Assembly (NCBI GenBank): GCA_023014335.1
Contig: JAECYW010000010.1
Span: 1,054,001 to 1,118,000 of the forward strand
Length of the DNA: 64,000 nucleotides
Direction of reading: 5' to 3'
From: Galerina marginata
Taxonomy: Eukaryota > Basidiomycota > Agaricomycetes > Agaricales > Galerinaceae
The translations under genes and the position numbers were made by a program. The first letter of the stretch is position 1, and every line of letters begins with the position of its first letter. Below, piece after piece: positions 1 to 12,630 of this stretch. The notes under the pieces are model-generated. The model ran no database searches. It saw only the letters and a list, made by a program, of their open reading frames with translations, and had not been told where the DNA came from.

Positions 1-125
1 GGTGCTCATTTACAGGATTGGTCAGCTAACCGGGTCAGCTGACTGGCGCGTCTGTAATTTCGGCGAACTTGCCGAGTTCTAACTTCTCGTTCATTCGTTC
101 TGTTTCCAGCAACCTCTGCTTGTTC

Positions 126-1325
126 ATGGTCTCCTTCATCCTGGTATGCGCATAAATGCGTCTTATTTACGTTTTTATGCTAAATCTTGTTTACTAGATA
201 CGCCATGGAGAGTCCAAGGACAACCTGGTACGCAGAGTTTCAGGCTGAAGCAAGATCGCGTTCGTTCAGCTTATCAAGATTGCCTACAGCGTCAAGTGTG
301 GGCTGGCTGGAAGGATTCTCCACTTTCGAACCATGGTAAATGACCGTCTTCATCTCCGCTATGTTGCTTATATTCAAGTTTACTTGACTAGGAATGAGAA
401 GTGAGCGCATATATTCTGTCAGCTGCCTCACATCTAATTCATTTTTTCTGGTAAAAGCAAGCAGAGGCCCTCGGAGACGACTTTGCCCAGAAAGTCATAT
501 CGCTATCAGCTATCCATACCTCAGACCTTTTGCGCGCTAAGACCACCGCAAAAGCCGTCAGAGACCGGCAAGCCAATCCGAACATCCCATTTCACGAATC
601 TTGTCAGCTACGTGAACAAAACTTCGGTGTAGGCGAAGGAATGAGAATGGTCAAGAAAGAAAAGGATCTGTCGATTCGTCAGCATTTTTCGAAAGGAAAA
701 TTTCCTGTTTTGCACACTCGGAATGGCTGCTTTCCTGGAGGAGAGAGTCTAGACGACTTGGCGCAGAGGGCAGACGAGGCTTTTGATGAACTCCTAGCTC
801 CGTATGTGCTCCAAGAGAAAGAGGATGGCCAGGCAAGGGTCGTCGCGGTCTTCAGCCATGGATTATTCATCGCAGAATTGGTCGCTGCAATTATCAGAAG
901 AGATCAAGGCACAGTCACGGTGGATGTACGAAACCTCAGAGGCATGTCAAATACGGCGTGGACAAGGCTTGAGGTCACCGTCAAGGAGGTATGGCTCTAT
1001 CTCCGCTTCCTGTACAGCCTGTCCCACTCTTCATTGTAGGCGGAAGGCGGAAGAAACAGCCAGGCACCGAACGCGACACTAACGGGCCCTGTACTCGTTG
1101 TCAGAGTGACTGGTGTTAATCGACACCCACACCTATCGAATCTCGTGAGCACGGCTTTCCGCCACAGGCATCGTCGTCAGGATGTGATTTCTAATGTCAA
1201 GGCAGCATCGCCAAAAAGGAGGAATTGGAAGCTTGGCGCATGATCCTGCGCAACAAGATATCCGTTCGTTCCTGGGAGGGAAGCAAAAGCCGTCAACATC
1301 GACGACGAAAATGAAGCCATACTGA
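126..1325 (+). CDS. Phosphoglycerate mutase-like histidine phosphatase
   Basis: Histidine phosphatase superfamily (phosphoglycerate mutase branch), a phosphoryl-transfer enzyme using a catalytic histidine; the substrate cannot be told from sequence. My model is six exons: 126-143, 198-227, 290-335, 462-988, 1040-1144 and 1206-1325, giving 281 residues with every junction in phase. Near the N-terminus the spliced protein reads ILIRHGESKDNL, the RHG catalytic motif, followed by AGWKDSPLSNH. The second half of the fold has LREQNFG, FPGGESLDDLAQRADEAF and the second catalytic histidine in VVAVFSHGLF. The C-terminus carries GGIGSLAHDP and ends in a basic tail. The start is the only ATG that puts the RHG motif at residues 8-10. 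The two first exons are very short (18 and 30 nt). The exon 3/4 junction replaces a usual glycine by alanine, so that border is the least certain. It lies 1 kb upstream of ufd2 on the same strand. Confidence 0.85.
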
Positions 1326-2355
1326 ATGTGAGACTGGAAAGACACTATACGTCCTCAGCATTTTGCGGCTGTTGCTTCTTCGGATCTGTTCTCGCTTTGC
1401 CTCTTCGCCCCTAATTGCTCATAGATCATATCACTCAGCCATGTATACCTACCAGAATTCTGTATTCAGCATACACCAGCACATCCTGTATTATAGAGCC
1501 ATCGACTTTCTGCCCAATGGATCAACTCCATTTGTTCCATAGACATGATTTGAACTCGGTCGTCTGTTAAACCATCGAATATCTTGAGTTGGGGCTGGCG
1601 CAGTGAATGGGGACATGGGCATGTACAGATAATTCTTGTGATGCTGATAAAACTGAGGTAGACAGGGCTTATTATGTTTTCTGCGATTTACCTGAGATAA
1701 ATCAGGAACGCGACACAGCTAGCACATAAGGTTACTCACTATTAATATCTACCAGCAGAATGTGTAGTATATATTATCTCTATCCTGATCCATAAGGCAA
1801 AAGGAGTTTCTTCAGCTTGTGTGTTTGCGCAGGTGTTGAATAGGCGGTGGTACTTAGGCGGTTCTTCCGTCCTGGGGGTTTAGTCACATTCAAATGTGAA
1901 TGGCCGGCTTTTCCCTGATGAAACAAAGAGTAAATATAAGGACATGTCTTTCAGCACGCAAAGGGGGAGCACATACGCGTTTGAAAGAGGTGCCCGAAGC
2001 CAATGACCGCCAACGCTTTTTTGCACCAGAATGGGATTTCATTTTGTAGCCAGCTTCAACCGCTCGTGTTGTCGAGAAGAAGCGGGGAAGAGAAACCAGG
2101 GTCGACGATACTGGCAGCTGTTGTCGGAGACACGACTGGGCTGTCGATAGCAGTTGCCTCCCCAGGGAGAACATGGCTTTCGAGGACTCAGGACGAAGAG
2201 ACTTGAATTGCGACTGACAGCGAGCACGTGAGTTCAATTACAGAGCTGCGATCTTGACAATGACTGGCGTCTTTCTTTCTTTCCAATAAGACCACTCCAA
2301 AGACCAATTTTTACGACTCATCTTACTTTTAGACGCCCTTACGACCGATTCAACT
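1326..2355. other. Intergenic region between phosphatase gene and ufd2
   Basis: About 1 kb with no reading frame I can link to a family. The last few hundred bases should contain the ufd2 promoter and the first part the phosphatase 3' end. No repeat, tRNA or other structured element was recognised. Confidence 0.5.
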
Positions 2356-5300
2356 ATGAGCGATAATGCCAATACGCCGACGCCCCAGGACGATGCCGAT
2401 CGTGTAGGTCTATTGCTTCCTTGTAAACTCAAATTATCCCCAAGTGCCAGGCGCTTATATTCTTTCCTTATTGGTTCCCTCTTCAGATCCGTTTGAAGAG
2501 GTTGGCGAAGCTGCAGAATGCAGCCCCCTCGTCGTCTGGCTCAGCGACCCCGAGTGCGCCTACCCCGCCTCCCGCTCCTGTGGTCAAACCCAAAGCCATC
2601 CCGCGTCCGTCGGCCCCTGCAGCCACTGTGGCACCTGTTCCACGCCCCGCTGCTGGCCTGGCAAAGAAGAAAATCGGAGTTCCCAAACTTGATCTTGCTT
2701 CCTGGGAACACGAAACTATTGGGAGCGTGTTGAAAGTCACATTGAACGTATGTCCCTTTGGTTGGGTAAATATAAGAACGCTGTGCTCATTGTATTTTTT
2801 TTCTGTTTTAGAAAGACGTCGCAGAGAAGAGTGGCTATGAAACTGTGTGGCTAAAGCATCTCGCAGATGAGTTGCAGTCGGAGGGCAATAGTGGGTGATC
2901 CTGAATCGCGATGCAGTGCATCAGTATTCTGATGTTCTTTCCTCGATCAGTTAATGATAAACTCACGATTGACCTACTTGACCGGCTGCTGATTGCTCGG
3001 CTAGAGCTTAATCCGCAGGCTATGTCGTGAGTGGCCATGATTTTCTGGATTCCGAACAAACGTTCCAATCTAAAGTTATTATCTCAGAGATGAATTAGAT
3101 TATCTTCCGGTTTTAGTGTCTCTTCCTCCTCAGCAAACTGTATTCGAATATTTGGTCGGCTGCTGGAAGAGATTAAACACCGCAAGATCTGCGGTAATGA
3201 AAAAGGTCAGTTCATTTAACCACCAAATCAGCAACTTAATTTACGCCTCGCGTTTTTAGGGATATGCTCCTGCTGATAGTCTTAATGCCCTCGATCAATT
3301 AGAGAAGATACGACAGTTGGTTATAAGTTATTCTGGATATATACTCCAAGAGCCCGATATGTTCCCTCAACCATCTGGGTTCGTCGTTGCTTTCTAACAA
3401 TTGCTCAGTCTCACAACTAATCAAACACTAGTCGAGAGCTAGGTCCTCCTGAGCTCATTAAACCACTACTCTCCCTCTCAGCTCTCTCCGCGCCTCTGCT
3501 CTCAAGCTCAGCAGAAAATCCATACACACTTTCGCCATCCGATATCGAGCAGTTCCTGCAAGATTTCGCGCGTCGTTTCGAACCAGACAATGAAATGAAC
3601 GACATCCTTGGCCCTGTTGTTCGCGGGTTACTTTTCCACGAATCTCTTTTGCGCCCGGAAGGCTTGGGCGGAGGAGATGCGAGTTGGCGAGGTGTCATCA
3701 GCGGGCTAGAAGTCCTGGTAACGATCAAGAGCATTGCGTCGATGATTACAAGGATGGAAGACTGGAATCCTGAGAATGCCACTGCCGCTACGTTTGAGCG
3801 GGTCTCGCTTCTTGGTCCGCTGTGTCGCCTGGGTGTGTTTGCAACTGAATGGGTACAAACCATTATTGATTTTTGGGTCGATATTGAATGTGTTTTGTAG
3901 CCAGGCATTGCGGCGACTTATTTCTCGGACCCCGACAAGCGATCGAGAGAGGACATCGAATCGACTTATGCCAGTCTCAGAGGGACTTTGAAGAGCTTGC
4001 AGGTGTGCATTCCGAATTTAGTTTTACCTTTACACGCTGAACCCGCTTCAGTCTTCTCTGTTCCGGATATTCAATGCCCTTGTTAGGGCGTCCCCTGAAA
4101 CTCGAGAAGCTGTGCTGGACTATTTCGCTCGTGTGGTAACGTTAAATGTCAAACGGGCTGGAATGCAGGTTAGATTCACCTGTTCATTAATCTGTAGATA
4201 ATCGAAATATTGACGCAATGTAGGTTGACCCCACGACGGTCGCAACTGATAGCTTTATGTTGAATATGCAAGCTGTTTTGCTGAGGTTTGCGGAACCGTT
4301 CATGGATGCAAACTTCACCAAGGTGAGATCGAGCACGCCGAGAAAGTGACCTTTACTGACTCTTGAATTTGCTTAGATAGACCGCATCGATCCACTTTAC
4401 TATGCACAGTCGACCCGCATCGACCTCGGCGATGAGACGCGTATAAAAGCTACCAGCGAGGAGGCTCAGAAATGGGAAGAAGAAAATAGGATTCTTGGAG
4501 GTACGCTGCCCTGCTGCACTTCTGACAGTAAAAACTACAACACGCTCCATCCGTTCAGCACCAGCGCCGAACTTCATCTCGAACATCTTCTATCTCACCG
4601 TCGCCATGAGCCACTACGGGTACCTGCGGACCATCCAATCCTACAATGATCTCGGCAAACATGTGGACGACCTCCAGCGCCATCTCGACATGCTCAACGG
4701 CGACGGCTCGTGGATGACCAGCCCACTGCGTGCACGCACGGAAGCGGCCATCGCACATGTGAAGAAGGAGCAGGCAAAGATTCGGGGTCAGCAGTTGGCA
4801 TATGAGGCGGGCTTGTTGGACCAGGAACTGACCTACCAATCTATTGGGTTTACCAACTTCCTGTCTACATGGCTTATCCGGCAGGCTGACCCGAGGAAAG
4901 CACATCCGAGCCCACCTGTAGAGTGCGTCAAATTTCTACTTTGTGGGTCATGTCCATTGACCATCTTGTTTTTTTTTAAAGACTGCCGCTGCCCAAAGAG
5001 GTGCCCATGTCCTTCAGGGTACTGCCAGAGTATATTGTCGAAGATATTGTGGACTATCTATATTTCGCCGTGCAGTGAGTGGATTTGACAACGATTCTAT
5101 TCCTTGGTTGATGTCGATGATCCCGTAGACATTCTCCGGATAAATTTGAGATGGCTGGGAAGGTCGAGCTCATGACGTTTGTGTTGACCTTCTTGACCTC
5201 GACATGGTACATTAAGAATCCATTCCTGAAATCCAAGATCAACGATGTACGTATTATTGAGACTGTATTTGGTGAGTTGCTTGGCTTATAATTTGCATTT

Positions 5301-7065
5301 GTGTTTAGGTGCTGTTCATGAGCATATGGGGCTATGGACGGGAGAGAAATGGCATTCCTTGGCAACATGCTCAATACACATCCGATGGCACTAAAGCACG
5401 TCATGCCTGCCTTGATGCATTTCTATATTGGTTAGTTGCAGTGGCTATCTTCAGACAATCTACTTGAGCTTAACAATATTTGCTAGAGGTCGAACAGACT
5501 GGTGCTAGTTCCCAATTTTATGATAAATTTAGTATGCTTTTGTCTTTTACTCCCGTTTGCCCATCTGATTGTATATTCTTTGCCAGACGCAAGGTGAAAC
5601 AAATATATTCACTTTTCCATTCAAGCGTTCTCACCATATTACAGGAGGAATATATCCTACATTCTCAAAGTTGTTTGGAATAATCCTACACACCGAGAAG
5701 CGTTAAGCATCGAGGCCAAGTGTGTGCTTTCAATAGTATCATAAACCTGCCGTCTTTGCTGACTCTCTACAGGAACGTCGACAAATTCGTTCGCTTCGTT
5801 AACTTGATGATCAACGATGTTACCTACTTGATGGACGAATCCTTGAGCGAGCTCACCCAGATTCATAACATCCAAGTCGAGATGGACGACAAAGCCACAT
5901 GGGAAGCCAAACCCTTGGAGTATCGTCGCGAACGGCAAAACACACTTCGCTCTCTAGAACGTCACGCATCGGGATACACTACTCTTGGTCGGTCGACGGT
6001 GGAGCTCCTCAAGATTTTCACGGCTGAAACCAAGGCGCCGTTTATGATGCCCGAAATTGTGGATCGGCTTGCGGCTATGCTGGACTACAATTTGCAAGCG
6101 CTGGTCGGCCCCAGGTGCCAGGATCTGATAGTCCGAGAACCTGAGAAGCTCAAGTTCAACCCCCGCGTTCTGCTTAGCGATATCATCCAGGTATTCTTGA
6201 ACTTGAGCGACCAGCCCGAATTCATCCTGTCCGTTGCGGGTGATGGACGGAGTTATACCAAGGAGCTGTTCGAACGGGCGGCTGATATCGCTGTCCGACG
6301 TGCGCTCAAGAGCCAAACTGAGATCGAAGAATTGCGTGTGTTTATAGAGAAAGTGGAGGTGGCCAAAGCATCACTGGAGGCGGAGGAGGATCTCGGAGAA
6401 GTTCCTGACGAATTCTTGGGTATGTCATTTCTTTCTTGATCGATATTTCCCGTCTTTTAACATGTTGTGGCAGATCCCCTTATGTTCACGGTCATGAAAG
6501 ATCCAGTTCTGCTGCCCTCGTCAAAGACCATCCTGGACCGGGCAACTATCAAGTCGCATTTGTTGTCAGACTCAAAAGATCCTTTCAACCGTGCCCCGTT
6601 GTCGATAGAGGAGGTAGTATCGGGTGAGTTATCTTTCCATATTCTGCTACCGTCCAATGTCCTGACTTTCTCTCCTCAGTGCCGGAACTGAAAGCCAAGA
6701 TCGAAGCATTCTTGATTGAAAGGCGGAGCAAAAATAAGATTCTTGACACACCACCCGCTGTTACCCGCCGAAATGGACACGTCTCACTAAGCTGCTCTAT
6801 ACATAATGGGCGGTCTGATTCATTGCAGAAACATAGGCTCTATCCATATTTGTGGTTTTACTGTATAATACTAAATCATAGAACTCCTGCCACTGTAAAC
6901 TTACGCCTTGCTGTCAATATAGCTTTGATGTCAAATTCTACTGTACAGTTACAACTTTCAAAGAACGAGAAACAAACGAACACTACCAGCAAGCAGTCTA
7001 GTAGTTTAAGTGAATACATTTCTTACAACGAGTCCAGGAGCTTCCACAAAGATGCCGTGTTATAG
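2356..7065 (+). CDS. ufd2: Ubiquitin conjugation factor E4 (Ufd2), U-box
   Basis: Ufd2-type E4 ubiquitin ligase, which elongates short ubiquitin chains on substrates handed over by Cdc48. About 20 exons are split by small introns. The N-terminus has a Pro/Ala-rich linker (about residues 30-75), then the long helical Ufd2 core, recognisable in [19 protein letters not shown] sequence near 5487-5531 and in the large exon 5773-6419. The C-terminal U-box is encoded at 6474-6623 and 6680 onward, with [20 protein letters not shown] and the KDPFNRAPL loop. Exon 5307-5430 changes frame by +1 at about 5352-5358: the upstream part ([15 protein letters not shown]) and the downstream part ([14 protein letters not shown]) are both typical Ufd2 but lie in different frames. 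A 7-nt microexon (5587-5593) is needed to keep phase. After the U-box the frame stays open for about 100 more residues of unusual composition, so the true stop may differ. It converges with the membrane protein gene downstream. Confidence 0.9.
5587..5593 (+). other. ufd2: 7-nt microexon in ufd2
   Basis: The exon ending at 5531 leaves one base over, and the next long exon (from 5645, or 5648) needs one base to enter the frame reading [11 protein letters not shown]. Only the 7 bases between the acceptor at 5585-5586 and the donor at 5594-5595 satisfy both ends, giving FNAR between the flanking conserved blocks. This is an inference from phase and conservation; transcript reads would settle it. 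Confidence 0.55.
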
Positions 7066-7407
7066 CGCTCTGAATGCAGACGAAGTCGAGAAAAGCATTG
7101 AACAGATCCGCCTGCAAACTGTTTGATGCATTCATTGATTGGACCATTGAGCCTTTAACTATACTGCTCAGATTATGGCGTTATGCAAGTCTATATGGAG
7201 GGGGCTTGGTGATTTCTATAATTGGCGAGTTCTCTAGAGCCATTCTCGTCATGTACTCCCTTGACTTTGGAGGAGGCAACGGTGGCATATCCTCAATATC
7301 GACCTTTCGAGGATCAGGTGATTCCACATGACGCCAGAAAGCATACTTGTCGAGGTAGGAGAAGGAAGGTGCCTCTTCAGGTTCTCTTCTCCAGAAACAC
7401 CAAACGC

Positions 7408-8783
7408 TCAGGACGTCCTGCGATCACAACTAGAATAAGATTTTGATCTTGTTTTGAAATCATCAAGACCTACGGGTTGCGTACCAAACACGAGGAAGAC
7501 CGCTGTTCCAGCTATTTTAAATGGACAGATGGATTAGAACATCGCGTTAAAAATAAACAGAAGTAGGTTACCCGTGGCAGCGTATATGTCTGGAGCGGCA
7601 CTCCTTGGGATGAACATAGAGACAACATTCATGCTGAATACCAGTCAGCCGGCTTTTCTTCAAATCCTGGCATTGTAACTTACACCATGCCAAACGTGAC
7701 GTAACCCCCGAAAATTAGCACACGGAGGTAAAATTGGTAGTCCACACCATTGGCGCATTTCCCGGCCTTGCGAAGTCCACAAGCGTTTCGATATGCTATC
7801 AGGCAGAGATGAACTGAAAAACAGTAATAAGCGAAACTGTCAATAGTACAGAAAGAACGCACACCTTCCAAACACACGATGCCGACGCACATGATTAGAG
7901 TGAATGTGCCCATGGCAAATCCTCTATAATGAGTATAGTGAATCATCCGTGTAACTAAAGTGAATGCAAAAAGCCTACAATTTTGGATAGTGCAATGCAC
8001 AATAGAGAACCCTAAAATCACGGGAGACTCTCTCTGGATGGCTCAAAGAAATCTGCGGTAAAGGTGTTGGTAATTAGAATTACTGAAAAAACTTGGAGAC
8101 ACACAAATAACGCGGCAACGGAAAAGGCAAACTGTGCGATATACGGCGCAGCCAGCATCTACTAGATATTAGAAATTTGGACAAATATAGTGATACTTAT
8201 CGACATACGAAAACTAGTTTCCACCAGTCAACTGCCGTCTTGGTTGGTCCACAGCGCACAGCCGTCGTCATATAATAAAAGAGCATAAGAATGGCCACCG
8301 ACCACCTGATAATCATCAGTCAAATAGAAGTCTTGGAAGGGTACGGTTCTTACATCGGAGTGATCCCAAAGAGTAAAGTCGATTGTACTATACATAACGA
8401 CCGACTGGGTTCGGGACCAACATGTTTTTTAGCATAAAATCTGGACGAATTTATCAGTCAGAATAAAAGGAAGGCGCCATAAAACTATGTTCGCTTGGAA
8501 GACTTACAGAATGAGCGAATACACGCCAGAGAAGATCCACGCAAGGCAAAGGTTGACAAGAGTGGGATGCCTCTTCGTCCGGGACGAGAAGAGAAATGTA
8601 GCGACAAGTAAGGGCAACAAAATGGTGTTGACGATAAGATTGAAGTATATCCATACACCAAGGAGAGCAGGTGCCGCCTCACCCACATTGTGAGTGGTAT
8701 CTGAAATTCCGTGTAACTTCAACTAAGAGGTCGCTTTGCTTAGGAGAAATCATTGACATACTAGTCACAAACACTGGCGCCAT
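7408..8783 (-). CDS. Seven-helix membrane protein, basidiomycete family
   Basis: Multi-pass membrane protein of about 293 residues. I could join ten exons (from 8783: 8783-8762, 8700-8508, 8440-8354, 8305-8209, 8158-8105, 8052-7979, 7923-7865, 7813-7684, 7633-7572, 7511-7408), total 882 nt, all in phase with canonical splice sites except a weak donor after 8105. About seven hydrophobic segments are visible. The first is followed by a basic loop (SSRTKRHPTL) and a helix LVNLCLAWIFSGVYSLIL. Then come HVGPEPSRSLC, LLFGITPMWSVAILMLF, a mid-chain SHPERVSRDFR loop, FTLIMCVGIVCLEG, LRVLIFGGYVTFGM, and near the end VSMFIPRSAAPD and TAVFLVFGTQ. I remember this pattern from large paralogous families of GPCR-like seven-helix proteins in agaricomycetes; no ligand or function is known to me. 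It is convergent with ufd2. The start was chosen because the 22-nt exon supplies the only in-phase ATG. Confidence 0.75.
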
Positions 8784-11067
8784 AGAGCAGCTAGATCATG
8801 CCACAATCTGCCCAGCAGACTGCAAACGACCTGGAGACTGACTGATATTAAATCAGCCGATATGGTACAGTTAGAAAGAGAAAAGGAATACCTGGGTTAG
8901 AAATGATTGGTATATTATACTGGCTCTGAAATGACATCAGACCGGTACGGCAGTTCGGTAACCAATGGCGGCGAATCACAGGCATCTGGATAACCAAACT
9001 TCCTCGACGGTCAGCACCATTGATTTCGATATTCATAGCCTGCTCACAGCATATGAACTGACCTACTCTTGATGACTTCTTCTAAGTAAGCGCAGGACTC
9101 GGCTATACGTATTAAGGCGCACCGGGCATGATTTATAATGAACTGTCCATCAGGGAGGCATATGTATTGACGATGAATTGAGTATAACAGGAAATGTCGA
9201 CTCCCTGGATGTCATGAACTCTGCGCTATTGGCAACTATCTGTCTGCTAGAAGTAGCCTTCCGTCAAGGTCTAGACTGGTCGATGACATATATATAGGAC
9301 TCACGCTAGCATAATATTTTCATGCTATGGCGTTACACCGAGTAAGTGATGCATTTCATGGCGATGTCGAACACCGAAGAAGGGCTGTCGACCTCATATC
9401 GACAAGCCGTGTGTACGGCTTATGATACTCTAGGAAAGAGACTGTGAGCTATGATATGTATCAGATCGACGTGCGTGCGATCAACAGCGCTAGATGTCTC
9501 TACAAAGGTGGGTGGGCTACGCCGCTACGGAGTCGTGTAATATCTGAGGGGTGACTTACCTCGGTTACTAGGGAGCATTGCGAAATGAAGTCAACCAGAA
9601 GTCTTGCAATGTTCTCTGTCGTTGCAATTTCTGATGCAGCCCGAGTGTGCCATAAATAAAGGTAGTGGTTTTGGTCAACTTCAACTTTCGTGCGCGGTGT
9701 AGGTAATTTCTGGGTCACGTGGACTGGCGCTTATGACTTCCAGGTGAGCTGTGAACTGGACGTTGTACAGGTCGTATGATGTACCTCAGGCAAGGCAGCC
9801 ATGTAACCTCACAACCGCGACAAGACGGGATGATAGCGCCGCATTTCATCTCGGGGACTCCGTTGTGTACATCTTCCCAAACCCTTGCCTCTGCTACACC
9901 AAGTCCAAACCATCCAGCGGACGTACCATTCCAGCGGTTCTCACCAGGACCAATTTTCCGTCATTGGCTCCAAAATTGAATCGGACTTATCATAATGCCT
10001 TGACATTCTCGTAGGTTCCATTGCATATCCCCCACGTTGCGTCGTCGCCACTGACGGATGCCAAACTCTCCCTTCTATTTTTTCTTGCTGCATTGCTTTC
10101 AATCGAAGACTCTACCGTGAACTTTCCGTTGACGGCTTCCCCTCGCTCGGTTTGTTTCCAGGACTGCAACGGCTAGCTGGAGAGAAGTGATCAGACCTCC
10201 ATTGACAAGTAAACAAAGAGGAGATTGCCCGACTTTCGTTGCACGCCTCACGAGAACACGGGAATGCCGCGACAGCCCTCGAAGCCTGCCGCTGGAATTT
10301 CTATTTACAATTCAGCATCTCCAACGCCACCTGTTTCAGGCTTGTCGAACTTTGTAGCTAGGCCACATCACCAGAGACCTTGCTTCTTAATCGCGACTAC
10401 AACAACTACGAATTGTGATCCGTGAAGGTCATATAAAGGTCTTCAATTAACAACTGCTCACAGGCCACGTCACGACTGATTCCTCTTTCGACCTCTAACT
10501 TGCCTTCGATCGTTAAACAGGACCCCCATCCTCGTGTTTTTAACGCAGCAGGTCGTGGTTCTAAACGTCGAACCCGATCTTTTGCCGACGTTGTCATATC
10601 GAGCAACACTCGCATCTGGGCGAATGTTCTCATGAAAGTAGTCACCGTGGTCGTCTTCAGATACTCTGATATTTGCAAACTTCAGGATAACCAGTGAGCG
10701 ATATCTCGTCGTTTGTTGGCTACATGGGTGGCTTTTAAAAAAAAATCCAAATTGGAGGAAGGTCAGTTTAAAGGCCATCGAAGGGGTATTACTATTCAGT
10801 AAGGCTCGATCTTGTCGAACAAAAAACCGTCATAATGAAAGACTAGCGATAAGATAAGACAACATGGATATAAGCTCAATAAACGACCCTGAATCTGAAT
10901 CTGACATATTTTGAAATTCGTGGCGCCAACCCAAATGCGGCTGAGTTTTACGACCGAAACGGTCCGATCACTTTTTTCTTCTGACTCTTGGATCACAAAC
11001 GGGCGCAATGTTCTACCTCTACCTTGCTTGTCCGGATCTCCTACATAATCTCTATTGCTGAGTATCC
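8784..11067. other. Gene-poor region
   Basis: About 2.3 kb between the minus-strand membrane protein gene and qng1. Short frames exist on both strands but none has a recognisable domain or splices into one. The right end holds the qng1 promoter. It may contain small lineage-specific genes that I cannot support. Confidence 0.4.
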
Positions 11068-12630
11068 ATGGCTATCCCTCTGGAGAATTGCGAGATACCC
11101 ACTACGTTCATTTCTGAAAAATCCGAGGTGTTGTGGGCGGCACAAGACGATGCAGAGACCACAAATCCTGTTGTCGAAAGCTCCGAGTTCGCATACAGGG
11201 TAATGTCCTTCTCTTCTTAGAATGGCTTGGAAGTGGCTGATGAGGCCTTTGCTTTCGGCGTTACGCAGGCAATAGATCTGGTCCAGATCAACGCTGAAGG
11301 TGTAAAGCACGCTGCAAAGCATGTCAGTATGCAATTTCCTTACACCTCCATTTACACAAGTCTTCATCTTGTACTGCACACCAGATCCGTCCGGAAACTC
11401 TTGGTAGAATCATATTCACCGCGGACGTGGCGCACTCATCCACTTCATATATGTCCCCCCGAACCCCATAACGTTGAAGATCCGCTCAACAAATCGGTGC
11501 TCGATTGGATATTTCTCATCTCGTCTTTGAATTTCAGCTTTTGGTCGGAAAAGGAAGGAAGGCCTGACCGATATGGCGTCGAATGGCGAGCAGGCTGGGA
11601 TTTGGGGGAGAAGAAGGTCTTCACAGGGTACTGGTCCCTCGTCGCCTCTCTGAATAGGGGTAGGTCACAGACTTGTATCAATATGAGAATGGAAATTTAT
11701 TTGACAACCCTAGCACTCGAGGAGGATATCCCTATAACAGACCCTCAATTCTATGCATCAGAAACACTATGTCCGGATAGTCTCATCGAATACGTTTTCC
11801 GCAGAGCCGATCAATCCACAGAATCAATACCACTGCTACGAGAGCGCATAGCTGTCATGCGTGAAGTGGGCTTTATTCTCTGTAATGTTTGCAAATAACG
11901 ATTTTATTTGGCCGGAACTTGACTCACCCATTCATTTTATGTAGGGTTACGGAGGGTCTTTCAAAGGCTTCATGGATGACTTCCAGAGAAAGCACGACGG
12001 TCAGGGCACATCCCTGGACCTCGTCAAAATGGTTACGCAGATTTTCCCTGCCTTCCGAGATGAGGTTTATTATGAAGGGACCAAAGGTTCTTCTTCCTTT
12101 ATTAAATTCACTGTTTTTGGAGCTAATCGGTCAATATCAGTCTGTCTATGGAAGCGCGCGCAGATTCTTGTGGCAGAAACTTGGGCGGCATTCTATCCCG
12201 ACTCCCCTGATGCTCCACACCCGCTATTCCCGGTCCTCAAGGTCCAGAAATTAGCCGACTCACCATGTTCGCCGACTACCGCGTCCCTCAAATCCTGCAC
12301 CACCTTTGCATTCTCACATACCCCGCATCCCTCCTTCAAAAACTGCACGCATACACGCCGCTGCTTCCAGGTTCGCCCGAAGAGCTTAGCCTCCGTGCAG
12401 CGAGTATCATAGCTGTTGAGCGCGTACGCGAAGAGATCTTGCGTTTGATTAAGGAAGAAGAAGGCGGCGACTGCGACGCGGCATCTAAAGCCGGTGTTGT
12501 CAGCAGTGTTTTAATCGATTTTTATCTATGGGATTTAGCGAAGAAAGTAGAGAGCGGAGAGGAAAGGATCGAGGGTATCGAGACCGCGGAGATGGTGCCT
12601 ATACACCGTACGAGGAGCATTTGGTACTAA
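11068..12630 (+). CDS. qng1: Queuosine 5'-phosphate N-glycosylase/hydrolase (Qng1, DUF2419)
   Basis: Salvage enzyme that releases queuine base from queuosine 5'-phosphate so it can be inserted into tRNA. Exons: 11068-11199, 11221-11322, 11385-11659, 11714-11886, 11945-12086, 12141-12630. Family landmarks in order: NPVVESSEF near residue 40, NAEGVKHAAKHI, SYSPRTWRTHPLH, LDWIFLISSLNFSFW, KVFTGYWSLVASLNRALEED, IPITDPQFYA, YGGSFKGFMDDF, RAQILVAETWAAF, LTMFADYRVPQILHHL, VLIDFYLWDLAKK and a terminal IPIHRTRSIWY. Two frame changes interrupt an otherwise full-length, well conserved protein: +1 at about 11395-11404 (between IRPETL and ESYSPRTW) and one base short at about 12233-12241 (before GPEISRL). 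The intron after 11886 uses a GTTTGC donor. I favour sequence errors over a pseudogene because the motifs are preserved and the ends are complete, but decay cannot be excluded. Confidence 0.85.

Noticed and set aside
5247..5320. Alternative ufd2 splice (GTGAGT donor at about 5271, acceptor inside the next exon) that avoids the frame change
   Set aside because: It would remove the block [15 protein letters not shown], which matches the Ufd2 core in both spacing and sequence. A one-base insertion fits better.
11314..11384. GC donor in qng1 that would avoid the first frame change
   Set aside because: It needs a poor AA|GCATGT site and discards IRPETL, whose length and pattern fit the family between AAKH and ESYSP.
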